Assembly: GCA_031769625.1 (NCBI GenBank)
Contig: JAUIMM010000135.1
Span: 2,191,001-2,255,000 of the forward strand
DNA: 64,000 nt
Reading direction: 5' to 3'
Source: Taudactylus pleione
Lineage: Eukaryota; Chordata; Amphibia; Anura; Myobatrachidae
Below the pieces are notes generated by a model, which saw only the letters and a list, made by a program, of their open reading frames with translations, made no database searches and was not told the DNA's origin. The position numbers and the translations under genes are program-made. This document shows, one piece after another, positions 42,371 to 54,527 of the stretch (the first letter of the stretch is position 1; each line of letters starts with the position of its first letter).

Positions 42371-43620
42371 GTGATTATTACAGTATAAATCAGTCAAAAT
42401 TATACCGTTCCAATTACACACCATATCCAATAGACGGCTAGTGTGATATTAGAAATTTGTATGAATGTACTGTCTGACGAAGTACAGATATACTATATTC
42501 ATTTCTATTATTGTATGAGGTTAATTGACAACATTACTACCTGTCCACATTTATAGGTTTTTTTATTGGAAGCAATCTAGTTAGGAGTGCATTATAAGTA
42601 TTGAAGACACTACAATCCAATGAACAATATCCTAGAGGGCAGTCATGGAGAGACAGCACCACCGGTCGCAAGGCAATCAGAGCTCGTGGACCGGCAGCCA
42701 ATCAGCAGTGGTGGCTCCTGATTGACTGCCGGTGTGCAAGCTCCAATTGGCTCGCAACCAGCTACAGATTCAAATTGCGCCGACGCTGTTCGTCCATGAC
42801 TGCTTGTAACCAGTGGGTTAAATAATTAATTTCTACATAGGCATATAAGTTGTAACACATATACCCATGTTGGGCCCCATTAAGGTTTGAATTGGAGTTT
42901 GTATTCATGTAGTACTAGTCTATGCATAGACTGGTCAGATCACCTTTGGTGTCAGGTAAGATATAAATTGAGGGGCCAACTTGTACCTGTCATTAGTAGA
43001 TGTTTAGTGAGCCATTCATACCTTATATGGTGTTATTAGCACACAGTTAGCCACATTACAGTGGGGTGACCATTGTAAGATGTGTAGAAATGCTAAGCAT
43101 TATGGGTTACTGATAGTGATGTCCATTTACTACACGACGGTGCTATGAAACAGAGTGTAACTCCAGACATTTTAGGACACTTCATAACTGTATTTCATTG
43201 TTTGATTATATCTTAGTGCTTACAGAGCATGTTCAAGATATAAGAATGGTCCATGCTATGCTGTACCAATCAGTGCTTGATACCCAGTATGTAACTAATA
43301 TGGGCTTAATATCCGGAAAGACAACACCCAGGCTATGGTATATTAATCAAGACCTAGACAAAGACTCTTCGGCTCGTGTATGGACCCGAGACTGCAGTAG
43401 GGTGCCTACAATGTAAATTTAAAGACCTGGGCATTATTTAAACGAGGGCTCCCTAGAGAAGATGAAGATGAACTACGTTTTATGTTGAAGATGATGAATC
43501 ACCGGTGTCATCTGAATACCTAGACAAAAGATACTGTACACTTTGTATGTTGTATGTTAATTGTTTGTTACTTGTAAATAAAGTGTGTTAATTTGTACTC
43601 AAATGGTCACGTGTGTAACT
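42371..43620. other. Unassigned nested DNA, no gene
   Basis: Only short ORFs. 42640-42830 is CpG-rich with two CCAAT-type boxes (cagccaatcagcag, ctccaattggctcg), the rest AT-rich. It probably belongs to an unrecognised insertion inside the hAT MITE. Confidence 0.35.
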
Positions 43621-44114
43621 ATTCATTTCGATCAGAACGAAACCCACCATTATACACTGCTACTGCCGCCTACTTGTGAGCCAGTTGTAATTAGCTGGAG
43701 GCCCGGCCCTAAATCCACACCTGTTGGCTGATGATGGCACACAGGGGAAGGCAAGAGGCTTCTGGAGGTATGGGGAGGTGAGTTGTTGCAAGGGGCATAA
43801 TGTGTACGGAGCACTACTATTTTGTGGAATAATGTGTTATATGGGGCACTACTTCTATGAGGAATAATCTGTAAAGGGCATTATTGTGTAAGGGGCATTA
43901 CTGTGTGGCATGATGTATAAGGGGCACTACTACTGCGTGGCATAATGTGTATAAGGGGTACTACTGTGTGGCATAACCTTAATGGGCTCTGTGTGGCATA
44001 ACATGAATGGGCTCAGTATGGGGGCTAATGTATGTGCTTTTTTACGTCTGCGGGGGGCCCTTTTAAGATCTGCTATGTGGCCCACAAAGTTCTAGTTATG
44101 CCCTTGCATGCAAA

Positions 44115-44440
44115 CACAGAGGCTCTGAATTTAATATATAATATAAAATAATACTTTTGTAGCTTTTTCACAGGTTTTTGGCAGACTGCCAATTTCCACT
44201 GGAGCCAGTCCCAGAACCTGTGTAATTTAAGTGTCTTCATTTTTAGGGATTGTGTGAAATTGTGTGGCCTTGACGAAGTTCAAACCTAGGCAAAAACGTA
44301 ATCCTGGTCAAACTACACCACCATGCCAAATTTGGTGGAGCTAGGTCCAAAACTCTGGCCATGCATAAAGGACAAATAGACTAGACGGACAGACAGACAC
44401 ACATGCATCTTGCTTATTATGTAGATGAACACTATGGGGT
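44115..44440 (+). other. Possible 3' tail of a non-LTR retrotransposon
   Basis: The stretch ccaaatttggtggagctagg, then aactctggccatgcat, and gacggacagacagacacaca resembles the conserved 3' ends of RTE/L2-type LINEs that end in short gaca repeats. No coding part is attached. Confidence 0.35.
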
Positions 44441-44550
44441 CAATCTACCCGCCTTTTTAATAAAAATTTTTGCCCAAATTGGCAATGTGAAAATAAATAT
44501 TTTCATGCAAATTTACTAAAATTCTCTTGCCAGGACACGGGTGAAGAGCC

Positions 44551-44589
44551 GGAAGCAGTGTGATAGAGTAATGCTATCACACTGCTTCC
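44551..44589. repeat. 16-bp perfect hairpin
   Basis: ggaagcagtgtgatag and its exact complement ctatcacactgcttcc are separated by agtaatg. A similar palindrome (aagtaaagtgat ... atcactttactt) is at 50396-50430 followed by related sequence, so both are probably centres of one MITE family. Confidence 0.8.
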
Positions 44590-45129
44590 TGGTTCGGATC
44601 CCCGGCTGCCAGTGCACGTGTGCGGCCATTGGCCTGTGCATGAGTCACTGGGGGCCGTAGGCTTTCCAGAAAAATTAGCGAATCAGTAGCCCATGGGCTA
44701 CTATAGGGCACAGTAACACCATCTGGAACGCCATATCTGAATATGTCAACATGAGGCTGTCGACATGGTGCCTGTTGACATGTTAAACCATGTGTCAACA
44801 TTGTTTTGTCGACATTATCAGTGTCTACATGGTTACTGTCAACCATCTGACCGGATACCATAATGAATATAGAGCAAAAACAATTCAGACAAAATATATA
44901 TTAGTTACCACTACAACTGTGAAACACAAGGAAGAAGGAAACAGAGAGTTGTAGTAAATGGAGAGCAGTCATAGGAGGGAAGGGTTACCAGCGGAGTACC
45001 CCAGGGGTCTGTACTTGGACCAGTGCTTTTTAATAACTTTGTTGGTGACATTGCAGATGGTATTAAAGGGAAAGTACATATGCCTTTTTGCAGATGACAC
45101 AAAGCTAGGCAACAGAGTAGACACACCAT

Positions 45130-45800
45130 GTGGTACATTTATCAAAGTTCGATTTTACATTCAATTTAGCTCACCTCAAATCGAATGTAGAAATCCCTCA
45201 TCAAATCCCACATTTACTAAAATTCGATTTTAGATACTTTTTCTAAATCGAATTCAGTTTGGTTCGATTTTGAACAGTGATTTGATGTTCGATTTTGCAT
45301 GTTCATGTACAAATCAAACATCAAATCCTACTCAAAAACAAACTTCAAATCTCCAAATGAATAGACCTGCTTCATGCTTTCAATTTTAGCACAAGCAGGT
45401 CTGATTGACACAGTTGCACGCACAGATCAGTGAGATCCGTGCTTTCATCTGTGTGTAAAAAGCTTCAAAAGTTTTAAAATGTAAAAAAAAAATTACTTGG
45501 TTTCCCCCCCTAAAATCACAACCAGCCCCGGACTTTTCAGAGCCAGTTCTGGTTGTGTAAATTGTAGGAACAAAAGACATAGAGGTCTCCTGTATTTACC
45601 ATACCCAACACCGGACTCTTTCTAGCGGGGGTGTAATATCACAGCCAGGAGAAGCCTTTCACCGGGTCCCCTGGCCAAAGCATTACACCTGACCGCAAGT
45701 GCACTGCAGAATCAGGCCATAAGGACAAAAAGGGTTGAGGTTACTAAAATGTTTAAAAAAAATGGGGCAGACTAGATGGGATTTTTTTGTCTGCCGTCAA
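45130..45800. mobile_element. MITE-like repeat with tcgattt interior, copy 1
   Basis: tacatttatcaaagttcgat, then repeated tcaaatcg-type words, a hairpin around agacctgcttcatgctttc / agcacaagcaggtct and a CC-rich block with cagccccgg. Shares order of parts with 47080-47830. Confidence 0.55.
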
Positions 45801-45815
45801 ATTCGATGTTTCTAT

Positions 45816-46656
45816 GGGCTCCATTTACTAACGAATTAGTCCTGCTACGTTATTTAGCGTTACCGCTCACCATGGCTTTTGGGTTTTCTATACGTGAATT
45901 TATTAATGGTTTGCTCACCGGCGAGCGGTTGTGTTAAAAATCCTGTCAGCGCTGTTCTTCTCATCAACGCTGACGAATTGAAGTTCTATATGTTTTTTAC
46001 TGTAATGGGTGTATGTGCCGTGCATTCCGGGCACATACGCAGTGAGACCTGGCTTCCCCCGGATCCCTGCCCGGCAGCAACCTCTCTTCCCAGCCCAGCG
46101 TGTTGTTTGCTGGGCTGGGAGGGAGGCTGCTGCTGCCTCACAGGGATGGAGAGGTAATTAGCTGTGTGCTGGGGTCCTCCGGGCGTGAGGGAGGGTGACT
46201 GCTAAAGCAGGAGGGTGGAAGGGTTGGCCGCCGGCTGCTGCGGGAGGGAGGGAGGAAGGGGGGCGCTGGATGCTGCTGTGGGAGGATGTAAGGTGGGGTC
46301 GCCGGCTGCTGAGGGAGAGTGGAAGGGTTGGCCAACGGGAGGAAGGGGTCGTTGGCTGCTCTGGGAGGGAGGTAGGAAGGGGGTCTGCTGAGACCTGGAT
46401 GCTGGCCAACGGGACCACATCACCTGTGAGCGCAGTTTAACTGAAGCATGTGGCTGGAGAGTTTCAAATAAAGCAAAGGACAGCAATGAACAAATCCCGC
46501 TCGTTGATAAATAAAGGCAGCCTACTGATTTAAATATACAAACAAAAGAAAATCCTGCATTATCAAGGCACTAACATATTTTGATAAATAACAGCATCAA
46601 TAGCTTTCACTCATAACACGTTTAAAATACCTCAATCTCGTTAGTAAATAGAGCCC
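45816..46656. mobile_element. PIF/Harbinger-like MITE (gggctccatttactaa ends)
   Basis: Ends gggctccatttactaacga and (complement) gggctctatttactaacga; flanks tat / tat (45813-45815, 46657-46659). The interior has G-rich gggagggagg repeats at 46185-46390. Same terminal motif as 52463-53736. Confidence 0.88.
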
Positions 46657-46659
46657 TAT

Positions 46660-47079
46660 GTTTCTATATAACACCAACAATGTCCTACAGTGTCTGGTTA
46701 TTTTACAATGACATTAAATATTACCTACCACCAAAGAGAGCACTCTTCCCATATGGGGCCTTAAGTATGAAACTCATACTATATATATTAAATTGTTTTC
46801 AATTCAAATGTTTATCATAGCATTGTTGTATAATATAAATTTGATAAACAACAAACAGATATTAATCACTTTGATTCTTTTTGATACACTTCTGTCATCA
46901 ATGTTTTTAATATATCGCTTTGTATAGAGGACCAGTATGTGATTTTTTTTAAAATATAGGAAATACAGATTACGATTTTAAACGATATCAGAATGGTGCT
47001 TCACATTACATGGACTCATTTGGCTCATCTCATTGGTCTGTCAGTGACACTGGGGTCTACGGTATGTACTAAGCCTAGT
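46660..47079. other. AT-rich spacer, no recognised feature
   Basis: No ORFs and no repeat ends visible. Confidence 0.4.
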
Positions 47080-47830
47080 TGGTAAATTACTACTATTAGT
47101 CGATTTCCATTCGCACACCAAATCGACCTTCAAATCGACATTAAAATCCCCAAATGATTAGACCTGCTTCATGCTTTCGATTTGAGCATGAGCAGGTCGA
47201 ATTAACACAGATACATGCAGACATCAGTGAGATGCCTGCATGTATCTGACTGTTACAAGCAAACTAAATGACGTGAGGTACCCCCTCAAAACAAAGCCAG
47301 TCCTGGTTGTTTAAGTACAGGGAAAAATTGCGTAGGGTTCCACTGTTCTTAATACAAACCAGCACTGGGCTCTGGGAACCAGTCCTGGTTCTGTAATTAC
47401 AGGGAAAAAAACACATAGGGTTCCACTGTAAGCTCCAGACCCAGCACCGGACCCTTTCTAGTGGGGGGCTGATGCCACAGTCAGGGGAGCCCTATCACCG
47501 GGCCCCCCAGCCGCAGCAACAGTCCTGACCACTAGTCAGCCCAGGCATCCCCAGGGAGTTGGGGACCCCCTCAATAAAGGAGTCCCCCTCTCCAGGGCAC
47601 CCCTAGCCTAGGCTGATAGCCCGGGACTATCCCTGTCACCCCTGGGCGGTGGGTGGCGGATTGATTGTGTAAATGTAGTGTCAAAATAGAGTATGTAAAA
47701 CATTGTCTTTACAGTAGAACTGCAGGTCCCAGCAAGCCTCCCCCGCATGCTGGTACTTGGAGAACCACAAATACCAGCATGTGGGGCATTAAGGGCCCAC
47801 TGGGACCAGAAGTTCACCTGTAAAGTAATG
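47080..47830. mobile_element. MITE-like repeat with tcgattt interior, copy 2
   Basis: Counterpart of 45130-45800. Contains two hairpins: gacctgcttcatgctttcga / gagcatgagcaggtc and gatacatgcagacatc / gatgcctgcatgtatc. Then direct repeats of accagtcctggtt and gtagggttccactg follow. Confidence 0.55.
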
Positions 47831-47971
47831 TTGAACTAAACACACAAATGAACAAAATTAAGAAAGTGCTAAAAAATTTATACAGTAGAATTGCAATTAT
47901 CCAAAGTAATTGGGACTGAAGGTGGTTCGAATAATCAGTTTGTTTGGATAATTAGACATATTAAATTAGTG

Positions 47972-48152
47972 TTTCCCAAACTCAGTCCTCAAGGCACACT
48001 AACAGTCCAGGTTTTAGTGATATCCATGCTTGAGCACAGATGGTGAAATCAAAATAACAGGTACTAATTAAGACACCTGTGCTCAAGTATGGCTATCCTT
48101 AAAACCTGGACTGTTGGTGCGGCTTGAGGACTGTGGTTGGGAACCCCTGTAT
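47972..48152. mobile_element. Short hAT-like MITE, copy 3
   Basis: tttcccaaactcagtcctc at the left and ggactgtggttgggaaccc at the right, core as in 14133 and 40312. Confidence 0.85.
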
Positions 48153-48170
48153 CAAATGATTGCATGTATT

Positions 48171-48471
48171 AGAAATGTGCGCCGACCCCCCTGATTTGTA
48201 TTTGGTTTTGGATCCGGATTAATTTTTGTTTTGGTTTTGCAAAACCATCTTCACGTGTTTTTGTTTTGGATCGGAATTAAAAAAAAAAAATGATGTCATT
48301 TTGACCTGCTAGCATGCTATCCTTAAGATTTTAAATCCGCGTTCCGAACAGCGGGAAGTTCCAAACCGGTACTTGATCCCGGGAAGTGATTTGGAACATG
48401 GACTCTGTTCGACTCGGAGCCACTAAATTCGGTTGTTGTCGGTTCTCTGTGAACCGGACACGCACATCTCT
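48171..48471. mobile_element. Miniature derivative of the ZBED-type hAT family
   Basis: agaaatgtgcg at the left and cgcacatctct at the right are inverted. The left part (ttggttttggatccggat) matches the 3' terminal region of element C; the right part (tcggttctctgtgaaccgg) matches the promoter end of element A. Everything between is deleted, leaving 301 bp. Confidence 0.75.
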
Positions 48472-48605
48472 AGTATGTTGTTTTTTTCGTGATTTTACAA
48501 TACAATTTAGTTTTTTGGGGCTAATACCATCATATATTACTTCTAGTTTCTGTGGATTATTTGTGTTTGGATAATTGGAGTTTTGGATAATCGACATTCA
48601 ACTGT

Positions 48606-49121
48606 ATTTATCACCATGACAAGACTTTTACTTAATAGACTTTTATGGATGTAACCTAGGTATGGCACTTGATGAAAGTTTAGCATTTAAACAGCAGATG
48701 GCAGTAGCTGTCAACATATAATTCTTCCACACTGGGAAGATCGAAAGACTTAAGATTTCTTTCCAGGAGTCTAAGCTAACAGGCAAGGACTGGCACCGTA
48801 TACAGTATAAGCAATAAGTACTGGGGCACTTTATTTTATTTTACCATCTCCTGTAGCTGCGAGTTTTACGCAACTCACTGGAAAGTCCACTTGCGGCTAA
48901 AGGTGTGTAACTTGGTAGTAAAGGGGCACGGTGCCTAGGATAAGTTTTGGTGAGGGAGTCATGATGCATGTAGATGGAACTGGGGACCACGATGAGATGT
49001 GTTTATGCATATATCTGATTTCAGATGGGTCTCTTACACCAAAGGGCTGATGCAAGTGGGCAGTGATAATGTTTAGGGTTATGTATCCAGAGATATGGAT
49101 AGCGGCGAATACCCACATTTT
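48606..49121. other. No recognised feature
   Basis: Unique-looking DNA without convincing ORFs or repeat ends. Confidence 0.4.
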
Positions 49122-49600
49122 GGGCCTGATTCAGAGTTGTACGCAAACCCAATGGTTTACATTCAATGCAAACCCAATAGTTTACGTAAAACTCCAATGG
49201 TTGCCAATCGGCCCATGGGCAGGATATGTACTGAACATGTGCCAATCTGTGTCTGCAACAATGGCTGCAGTGCCCCCCTAAGCTGCAGTATGATTTACAT
49301 GCTGTGGCCCTTTGGGGATGGGAAGGAGTGGTGACGGCCAACATCCAAGAAAATGGGGGCTTGTCGGCCTCGTATTCTGGGTATACGGAGGACAGTGTCT
49401 GGCATCTTCAGAGATTGCCAATGTTCGCATAAGTGATCCAATGACTGTGTCCTTGGATGCAGCAGCTGATGACAGAAGCCGGCTGGAGGCGTCTATTTAC
49501 ACAAGACACCTCCTGCGGCATTAGCATAATTTTGCATCACCGCTGCATCTTTGCGAATAGATGAATAGATGACTGAATTAGTTCAGTGCACACAATACAA
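49122..49600. mobile_element. MITE, GGGCCTGATTCAGA family, copy 4 (right end unclear)
   Basis: Left end gggcctgattcagagttgt is intact. The right end may be near 49573 (gactgaattagttcag) but is degraded, so the boundary is approximate. Confidence 0.5.
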
Positions 49601-49797
49601 GTGCAATTGCTTCCAACCTTCATGCAACTCAGTTCCTAACAATGAGGCCAAGTCTATATAATAATCAGAGTCTATATAAATGCCTGTGCAACCACTCTGC
49701 ACCGGGAATGGGCAGGGGTAAGTATACAATGGGGATGAGGTGGGACAGTGGCAGGCAGGATGCAGCTGGGAGAGAAGAGAGGTAAACTGAGGGGGAT

Positions 49798-50035
49798 GTA
49801 GTAAGAAATCCGACAGTCGGGATGTGGACGCTTAGAATGCCAGTGCCGGCATCTCGACTGTATATACTGGGGTTAGGGGGAGGTTTAGGGTTAGGCACTA
49901 AGGGGGAGGGTTAGGCACTAGGGGTGGTTAGGTTTAGGCACTAGGGGGGGTAGGTTAGGTTTAGAATTCGGGGAAAGGAGGGGAAGGGTTGGGATTCTGA
50001 CCGAGCGCCGGCATCCCTTACCCAACCCGACAGAG
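49798..50035. repeat. Dispersed G/T-rich repeat with gacagtcgggat ends, copy 2
   Basis: gacagtcgggatgtgg, ggcatctcgactgtatat, then irregular ggttaggg-type tracts and gccggcatcccttaccc. Related to 16420-16650. The ggttaggg runs are irregular and not telomeric. Confidence 0.6.
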
Positions 50036-50474
50036 GTGACCCGAAGTATATGGAGTGCCTTTATTTCAAAAATAAACCATCACATGGAATATCAAATGTG
50101 TCTTCATTTTTGACATTGTGTTGGCACTTTGTAGATTTGGATGCAGACATGTAAAGAACTCTTAATTTGGAGCAGGACAGGGATTATGGATCCCAGTGTT
50201 TGGCCAGATGTGCACAACCACACCTACTAAGAAGTATGGCAAAAAAAATCGGACCTCGAGCAATGAAGGGAAGCTGGAACATTCAGGGGTGTATTTGTTA
50301 TTCATTGAGGAAAGCTCCTTACAGTTATCATTCATTATTCCTGCATGTAACAGCAATTCAGACACGCTGGCGCATTGGCCCCAAAAAGGCTAAAAAGTAA
50401 AGTGATGGCCAACGCTATCACTTTACTTCTGGGTACGGATCCAGTTGGCCTAATGGGTCCAACGAAATGTTCTA

Positions 50475-50852
50475 AAGGTGCCCACACACACAGCGATATT
50501 TTACACGATCTGGCCGATTCCGACGCATTGGAAAGACAGATCGTGTAAAATATGGCCAAATCGTGAGGAAATCATGAGTCCCCACTCATGATCACGATGC
50601 GATGTGCGTCCCCGCTGGTCGCACATCGCATCTTCAGATCTGCCGTGCAGTAGGGCAGATCTGACAATCTAGGACACGATGCACTGTGAAAGTCTGGATG
50701 CAGGAGAGATCGTTTGAAGATTGGACACCAAATCATATGCAAATCGTGTGGAGATCGTGTGCAGAGCTGCCGGGGAGAGTTTCAAGGGAAATCGTACACA
50801 AATCGTACACATCGGCTGATAGTGGGCAGATCGGTATGTGTGTGGGCACCTT
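50475..50852. mobile_element. MITE with aaggtgcccacacaca ends
   Basis: Left aaggtgcccacacacacag mirrors right gtatgtgtgtgggcacctt. Many gatcgtg/cacgatc words inside form a long imperfect palindrome. Confidence 0.88.
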
Positions 50853-50982
50853 AAGATGGCCTTAGCTAACTGGGCCAAGCACTGAAAAGCAAAGTCTTTC
50901 AGAGCTTGGCAAAGTCTTTCAAAACTCCCCATTGTGAGTAATAGGGATTGCTGTATCCTGCGTTAGTTTCCCTAATGCCTAA

Positions 50983-52347
50983 TGGGCCTATTCATCAACA
51001 GTAAAATAACGGTTTTAAGGACATTTTCCTTAATTACCATTTTTGTAGTGTTCATCAACACACGTAACACAGGCGATATCACTGGATATCTCCTGGTTAA
51101 ATCCGTCTGCGTTAATTTCCACACTCCCCATGATTTCGAAATTAGGCTATTCATAAAATTCAGAAAATTATGTATTTTCGGAATTTGGTGTTACTATACT
51201 CTCAGGTGGCGTATAGCGGGACACACTTACCTGCTTTCAGCGTGAGCAGGTTCTCTTCGGCTCCCTCCGGGGCTCCCTGGTCCCTCCTCTGGCACCGGCT
51301 GCTGTTCTGACACAGACTGTGGACCTCATTCAGAGTCGGTCGTAGCGGCCGCACGGTGGTACGCCACCGATGTTCGCTAAACTGCGCATGCGTAAACTAG
51401 CTGCTACGATCATAAATTTCTCTCTCCTTGAACACAGCCAGGTCGGTAGTTTGAGTGACAGATTGAGGCGTTTGTGGGTGGTAACAGGGGAAGGTGCTTG
51501 AAAACGGGGGAGTGGAGATCCGAACGCAGGCGTGCCTAATTATGTGAACAGCGTTTTATGGGAGTGCATAATTAACAAAGTAGTGTCATGGCACACGTGA
51601 CATGGGTGGTTTGTACACTGACCTGATCGTAGTGCTTAAGAGAGGGTATGGTCAACCTTAAGCTCTACGACCAGTTCCGATGGTTCCCGATGGTCTCCAT
51701 TAATCCTTATATGCCCGGACATGACATGGAATGCGTACAAGAAGGGGGCGTATTTTTTGTCTTACGGCTGCATCCTCCCCTTGGTCGGCCAGCTAACGAT
51801 CCAATCTTAAGGACGCAACTTGCGAGTGCATCATTTGCATATCCGGCCCCTTTTCCCTTACGACCGTGCGGCCGCTACGACCGACTCTGAATGAGGTCCT
51901 GTGTTCTCCTGGAAGAACACAGTAAAGTTTAAAAAATACAAAAAAAATCAGTAAAGTTTAAAAAAAGAAAAGAAAAATCTTCAGCCCGCCCCCTCTGCCT
52001 GGCCGTACTGTCTACTGCAGACCGGGACCGGGCGGGAGGTCAGGGTCTGCGGCTGCAGCCTGTGACAGGCGACCAGTTAGGTGGGGGAGGGGAGCGGAGG
52101 GAGGGGGACGGACGGACACAGAATTACCACAGCTGTAATAAGTGCTGCGCATGCGCCGCCTTTGTGAATGTAACAGCGCATGTGCAGCACTGATTACTGC
52201 TGCGGTAAGTTACAGCAGATAGGGAAAACTATCTATTTCCTGAAAAGCTGTCATCGCAAAAATTACAGCTTTTCGGAATAGATACTGTAGTTATGGAGAG
52301 GAGGAATGATGAATTCCTCCGGTAATTAGCAATGATGAATAGGCCCA
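50983..52347. mobile_element. PIF/Harbinger-like MITE (tgggcctattcatca ends) with nested MITE
   Basis: Ends tgggcctattcatcaac and (complement) tgggcctattcatcatt; TAA flanks at 50980-50982 and 52348-52350. The 51321-51899 MITE is inserted inside. Confidence 0.82.
51321..51899. mobile_element. MITE, GGGCCTGATTCAGA family, copy 5 (ggacctcattcagag subtype)
   Basis: Perfectly matching ends ggacctcattcagagtcggt and complement; flanks tgt / tgt (51318-51320, 51900-51902). Interior arms with gtagcggccgcac. Confidence 0.9.
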
Positions 52348-52462
52348 TAAATCTGTATTTGGTAGAGTGCTCCAATACCAAAATCATGGAAAAATCATGC
52401 TCCTTAATCCTGTACAATTATCTCGGTTCTGTTCATTCTCAGTATACCAGTTTGGTCATTAA

Positions 52463-53736
52463 GGGCTCTATTTATTAACATTATTTTTACACACCCTTTT
52501 CACATTAAGGGGGAGATGTATTAACGGCAAAATGCGGTAAAACCCCCGAAAATGCAGTTTTCGGGGGTTTCACCGTATTCCCCGTATGTATTAAGCAGCA
52601 GAATGCGCTGCATTCTGCTGCTTCGCGTCGCTAGGTAACGTCACCTTCAGGAGGCGTTACCCAATAGAAGCCTATGGGCTTCTTAGCGCGACGCTCGGGG
52701 CCGGGAGGGATCCGATCGGATCCCTCCCATGAGCCCCCGCGGCCCGCGTCCTTCTGCGCATGCGCAGAAGGACTTCTGGGTGTTCAACCCGGAAGTCCCT
52801 CTGCCCGGCCGCATCGCAAAGGACAGCTCTCATCGAGAGGGCTGTCCTTTGCGAAATCCTTAGTACATACCGCGGTAATGAACCGCGGTATGTACTCGAA
52901 GTCGGGGGGGATGTACCGCAACGGCGATGTCGTCGTTAATACATCTCCCCCTATTTTAGTATCACATAAAGTTACTTAAGGGCAATTGGAGTAGAATTCG
53001 TAAAATTCTACTCCAACCCCTAAGTATCACTTAATTTAGTAAGAAGATCGCATTTCCCATAATTGTAATGGGGAATGTGATCTGGCCAAAGTTACTAAAA
53101 AAAAATTGTGAAAAAATTCCTGGAAAAGCCCTGTGATAATAACCATTATCCAGGGTCTTCCCCGGGTTACCGGACTCCTGCTCTGCTCTAACAGCCAGAG
53201 CAGAGCCCGGAGCCAGCCCCAGTGATCAGCTGTGTGTTCTGAACAGACCACACGCTGATACACTGTAAAAAAAAGAAAAACAAATTAATTTAAAAAAAAC
53301 TTACCAGAGTAAAGGGACCGAAGATCGGTGCTCCGGTGATGTTCTCCCTCCGGTCAGCTGGTCTCCCATCCTGCACTGGGGCCCGATCATCACCTGACCT
53401 GACACCTGACCGGGTCCAAGTGCAGGATGGGATGTCAGCTGACCGGAGCCACAGAGGACATCCTGGAGCACCGATCACCGGAGGTAAGTGTAATTAAGGG
53501 AAGGGTGGTCGCGGGGGCGGGGCTTAGCAGTGGGGTGGGGCTTAGTGGTAGCCGGTCGGCGCATGTTCGGGCACTTGTCACTGTATTCGCAGGGACAGAG
53601 CTTTATCGCAAGCTCTGTCCCTGCAAGGGTTTTTTATTAAATCCCTGTGACATTGCCTGAATTCGCAATGTGAATTCAGTCGGTAATATCACACTACAAT
53701 ATGCATTCAAAATGATGATTGTAGTAAATAGAGCCC
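52463..53736. mobile_element. PIF/Harbinger-like MITE (gggctctatttattaa ends) with nested MITE
   Basis: Ends gggctctatttattaac and (complement) gggctctatttactaca; TAA flanks at 52460-52462 and 53737-53739, the classic TWA target of PIF/Harbinger. The nested element is at 52509-52953. Confidence 0.9.
52509..52953. mobile_element. Nested MITE with gggggagatgtattaacg ends
   Basis: Left gggggagatgtattaacgg and right cgttaatacatctccccc are exact complements over 18 bp. The interior is palindromic and CpG-rich (tgcgcatgcgcagaagg). Confidence 0.9.
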
Positions 53737-53741
53737 TAAGA

Positions 53742-54527
53742 GAGAAATGTGTTGTATACTGTAATATTATTATTTTCTTGTAATGCTTGCTAAAAGTCAC
53801 AGACACAAAGCATGCAACTGACAGCTTTCCTGAACAAATAATTGCTTTATATCCTGAGCCAAAAAATGTCTGTAGTAGCCTCCAAAAAATATTATAGAAG
53901 GTGATGGTATTTTAAATGGGATGTAGTTTAAATCCCGGCAATATGCTGCATATATATGTCTATAGGAAGAAATCACTGACTTAAATAAATATGTCTATAT
54001 ATTCCATATGTCATCTGTAAAGTAGATTTGCACAAGGCTTACTGTGATGTCATGTTTTGCAGTATAGTTTATTAATAATATCTGGAATGACAGTGGTGAC
54101 ATGTCTAGTCTTAATGACTTTGCATATTATCATGCAAATTGTGGTAGCCAGTAGTAAAGTTAAAGTTGAAACTTGTGTGGAAACATAGTGGTCTATGTAT
54201 TATAACTTAAGGGCACGTTACACATTTTATGTAACGGGCCTATTCATTATTAGGGACCCGATAGGGGCGCCTAATATTCAGCAAACGGAATCTTTGGATG
54301 GTGCTGATTCTCTGCGTCCCTGCTCCTTCCTATGGAATGGAGTTCTGGGCTGGCCAAGAGGTATCCCTCCGCCGCCTCCGCACAGCATGACCTTTGGCTG
54401 TGACCGCAATATTCAAGTGCTCCGTTAATTATGTATTCCACTGCCACAACTTGCGGCAAGTTGGATACTTAATTATCGGGGGTTGGTAGGGAAATCCATT
54501 AAGCCAATTTTATATATACAGTATATA
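53742..54527. other. Unassigned DNA, no gene
   Basis: Mostly AT-rich. 54228-54480 begins taacgggcctattcatta, resembling a MITE end, but no matching right end was found. Confidence 0.35.

Larger units (their letters stand above)
39804..44106. mobile_element. hAT MITE expanded by nested insertions
   Basis: Ends cagtggtgtaactac and ctagttatgcccttg are flanked by catgcaac (39796-39803) and catgcaaa (44107-44114), a 7/8 duplication. The MITE arms (gctggcccgccagctg near 39911; gtgagccagttgtaatt near 43676) are separated by foreign DNA including two further MITEs and the CTCF-like cluster. Confidence 0.7.
47883..48604. mobile_element. Pogo/Tigger-like MITE with TA duplication, carrying two nested elements
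   Basis: Ends cagtagaattgcaattatcc and (complement) cagttgaatgtcgattatcc, flanked by TA at 47881-47882 and 48605-48606, fit the Tigger group of Tc1/mariner. The 47972-48152 MITE and 48171-48471 mini-hAT are inserted inside. Confidence 0.7.

Noticed and set aside
42478..42495. ctgacga at 42473 as another hammerhead core
   Set aside because: No GAAA box follows at a workable distance and no helix II is visible.
49860..49990. ggttaggg-type tracts as interstitial telomere repeats
   Set aside because: Units are irregular (ggttaggcactaggggg and similar) and belong to a dispersed repeat also present at 16440-16560.
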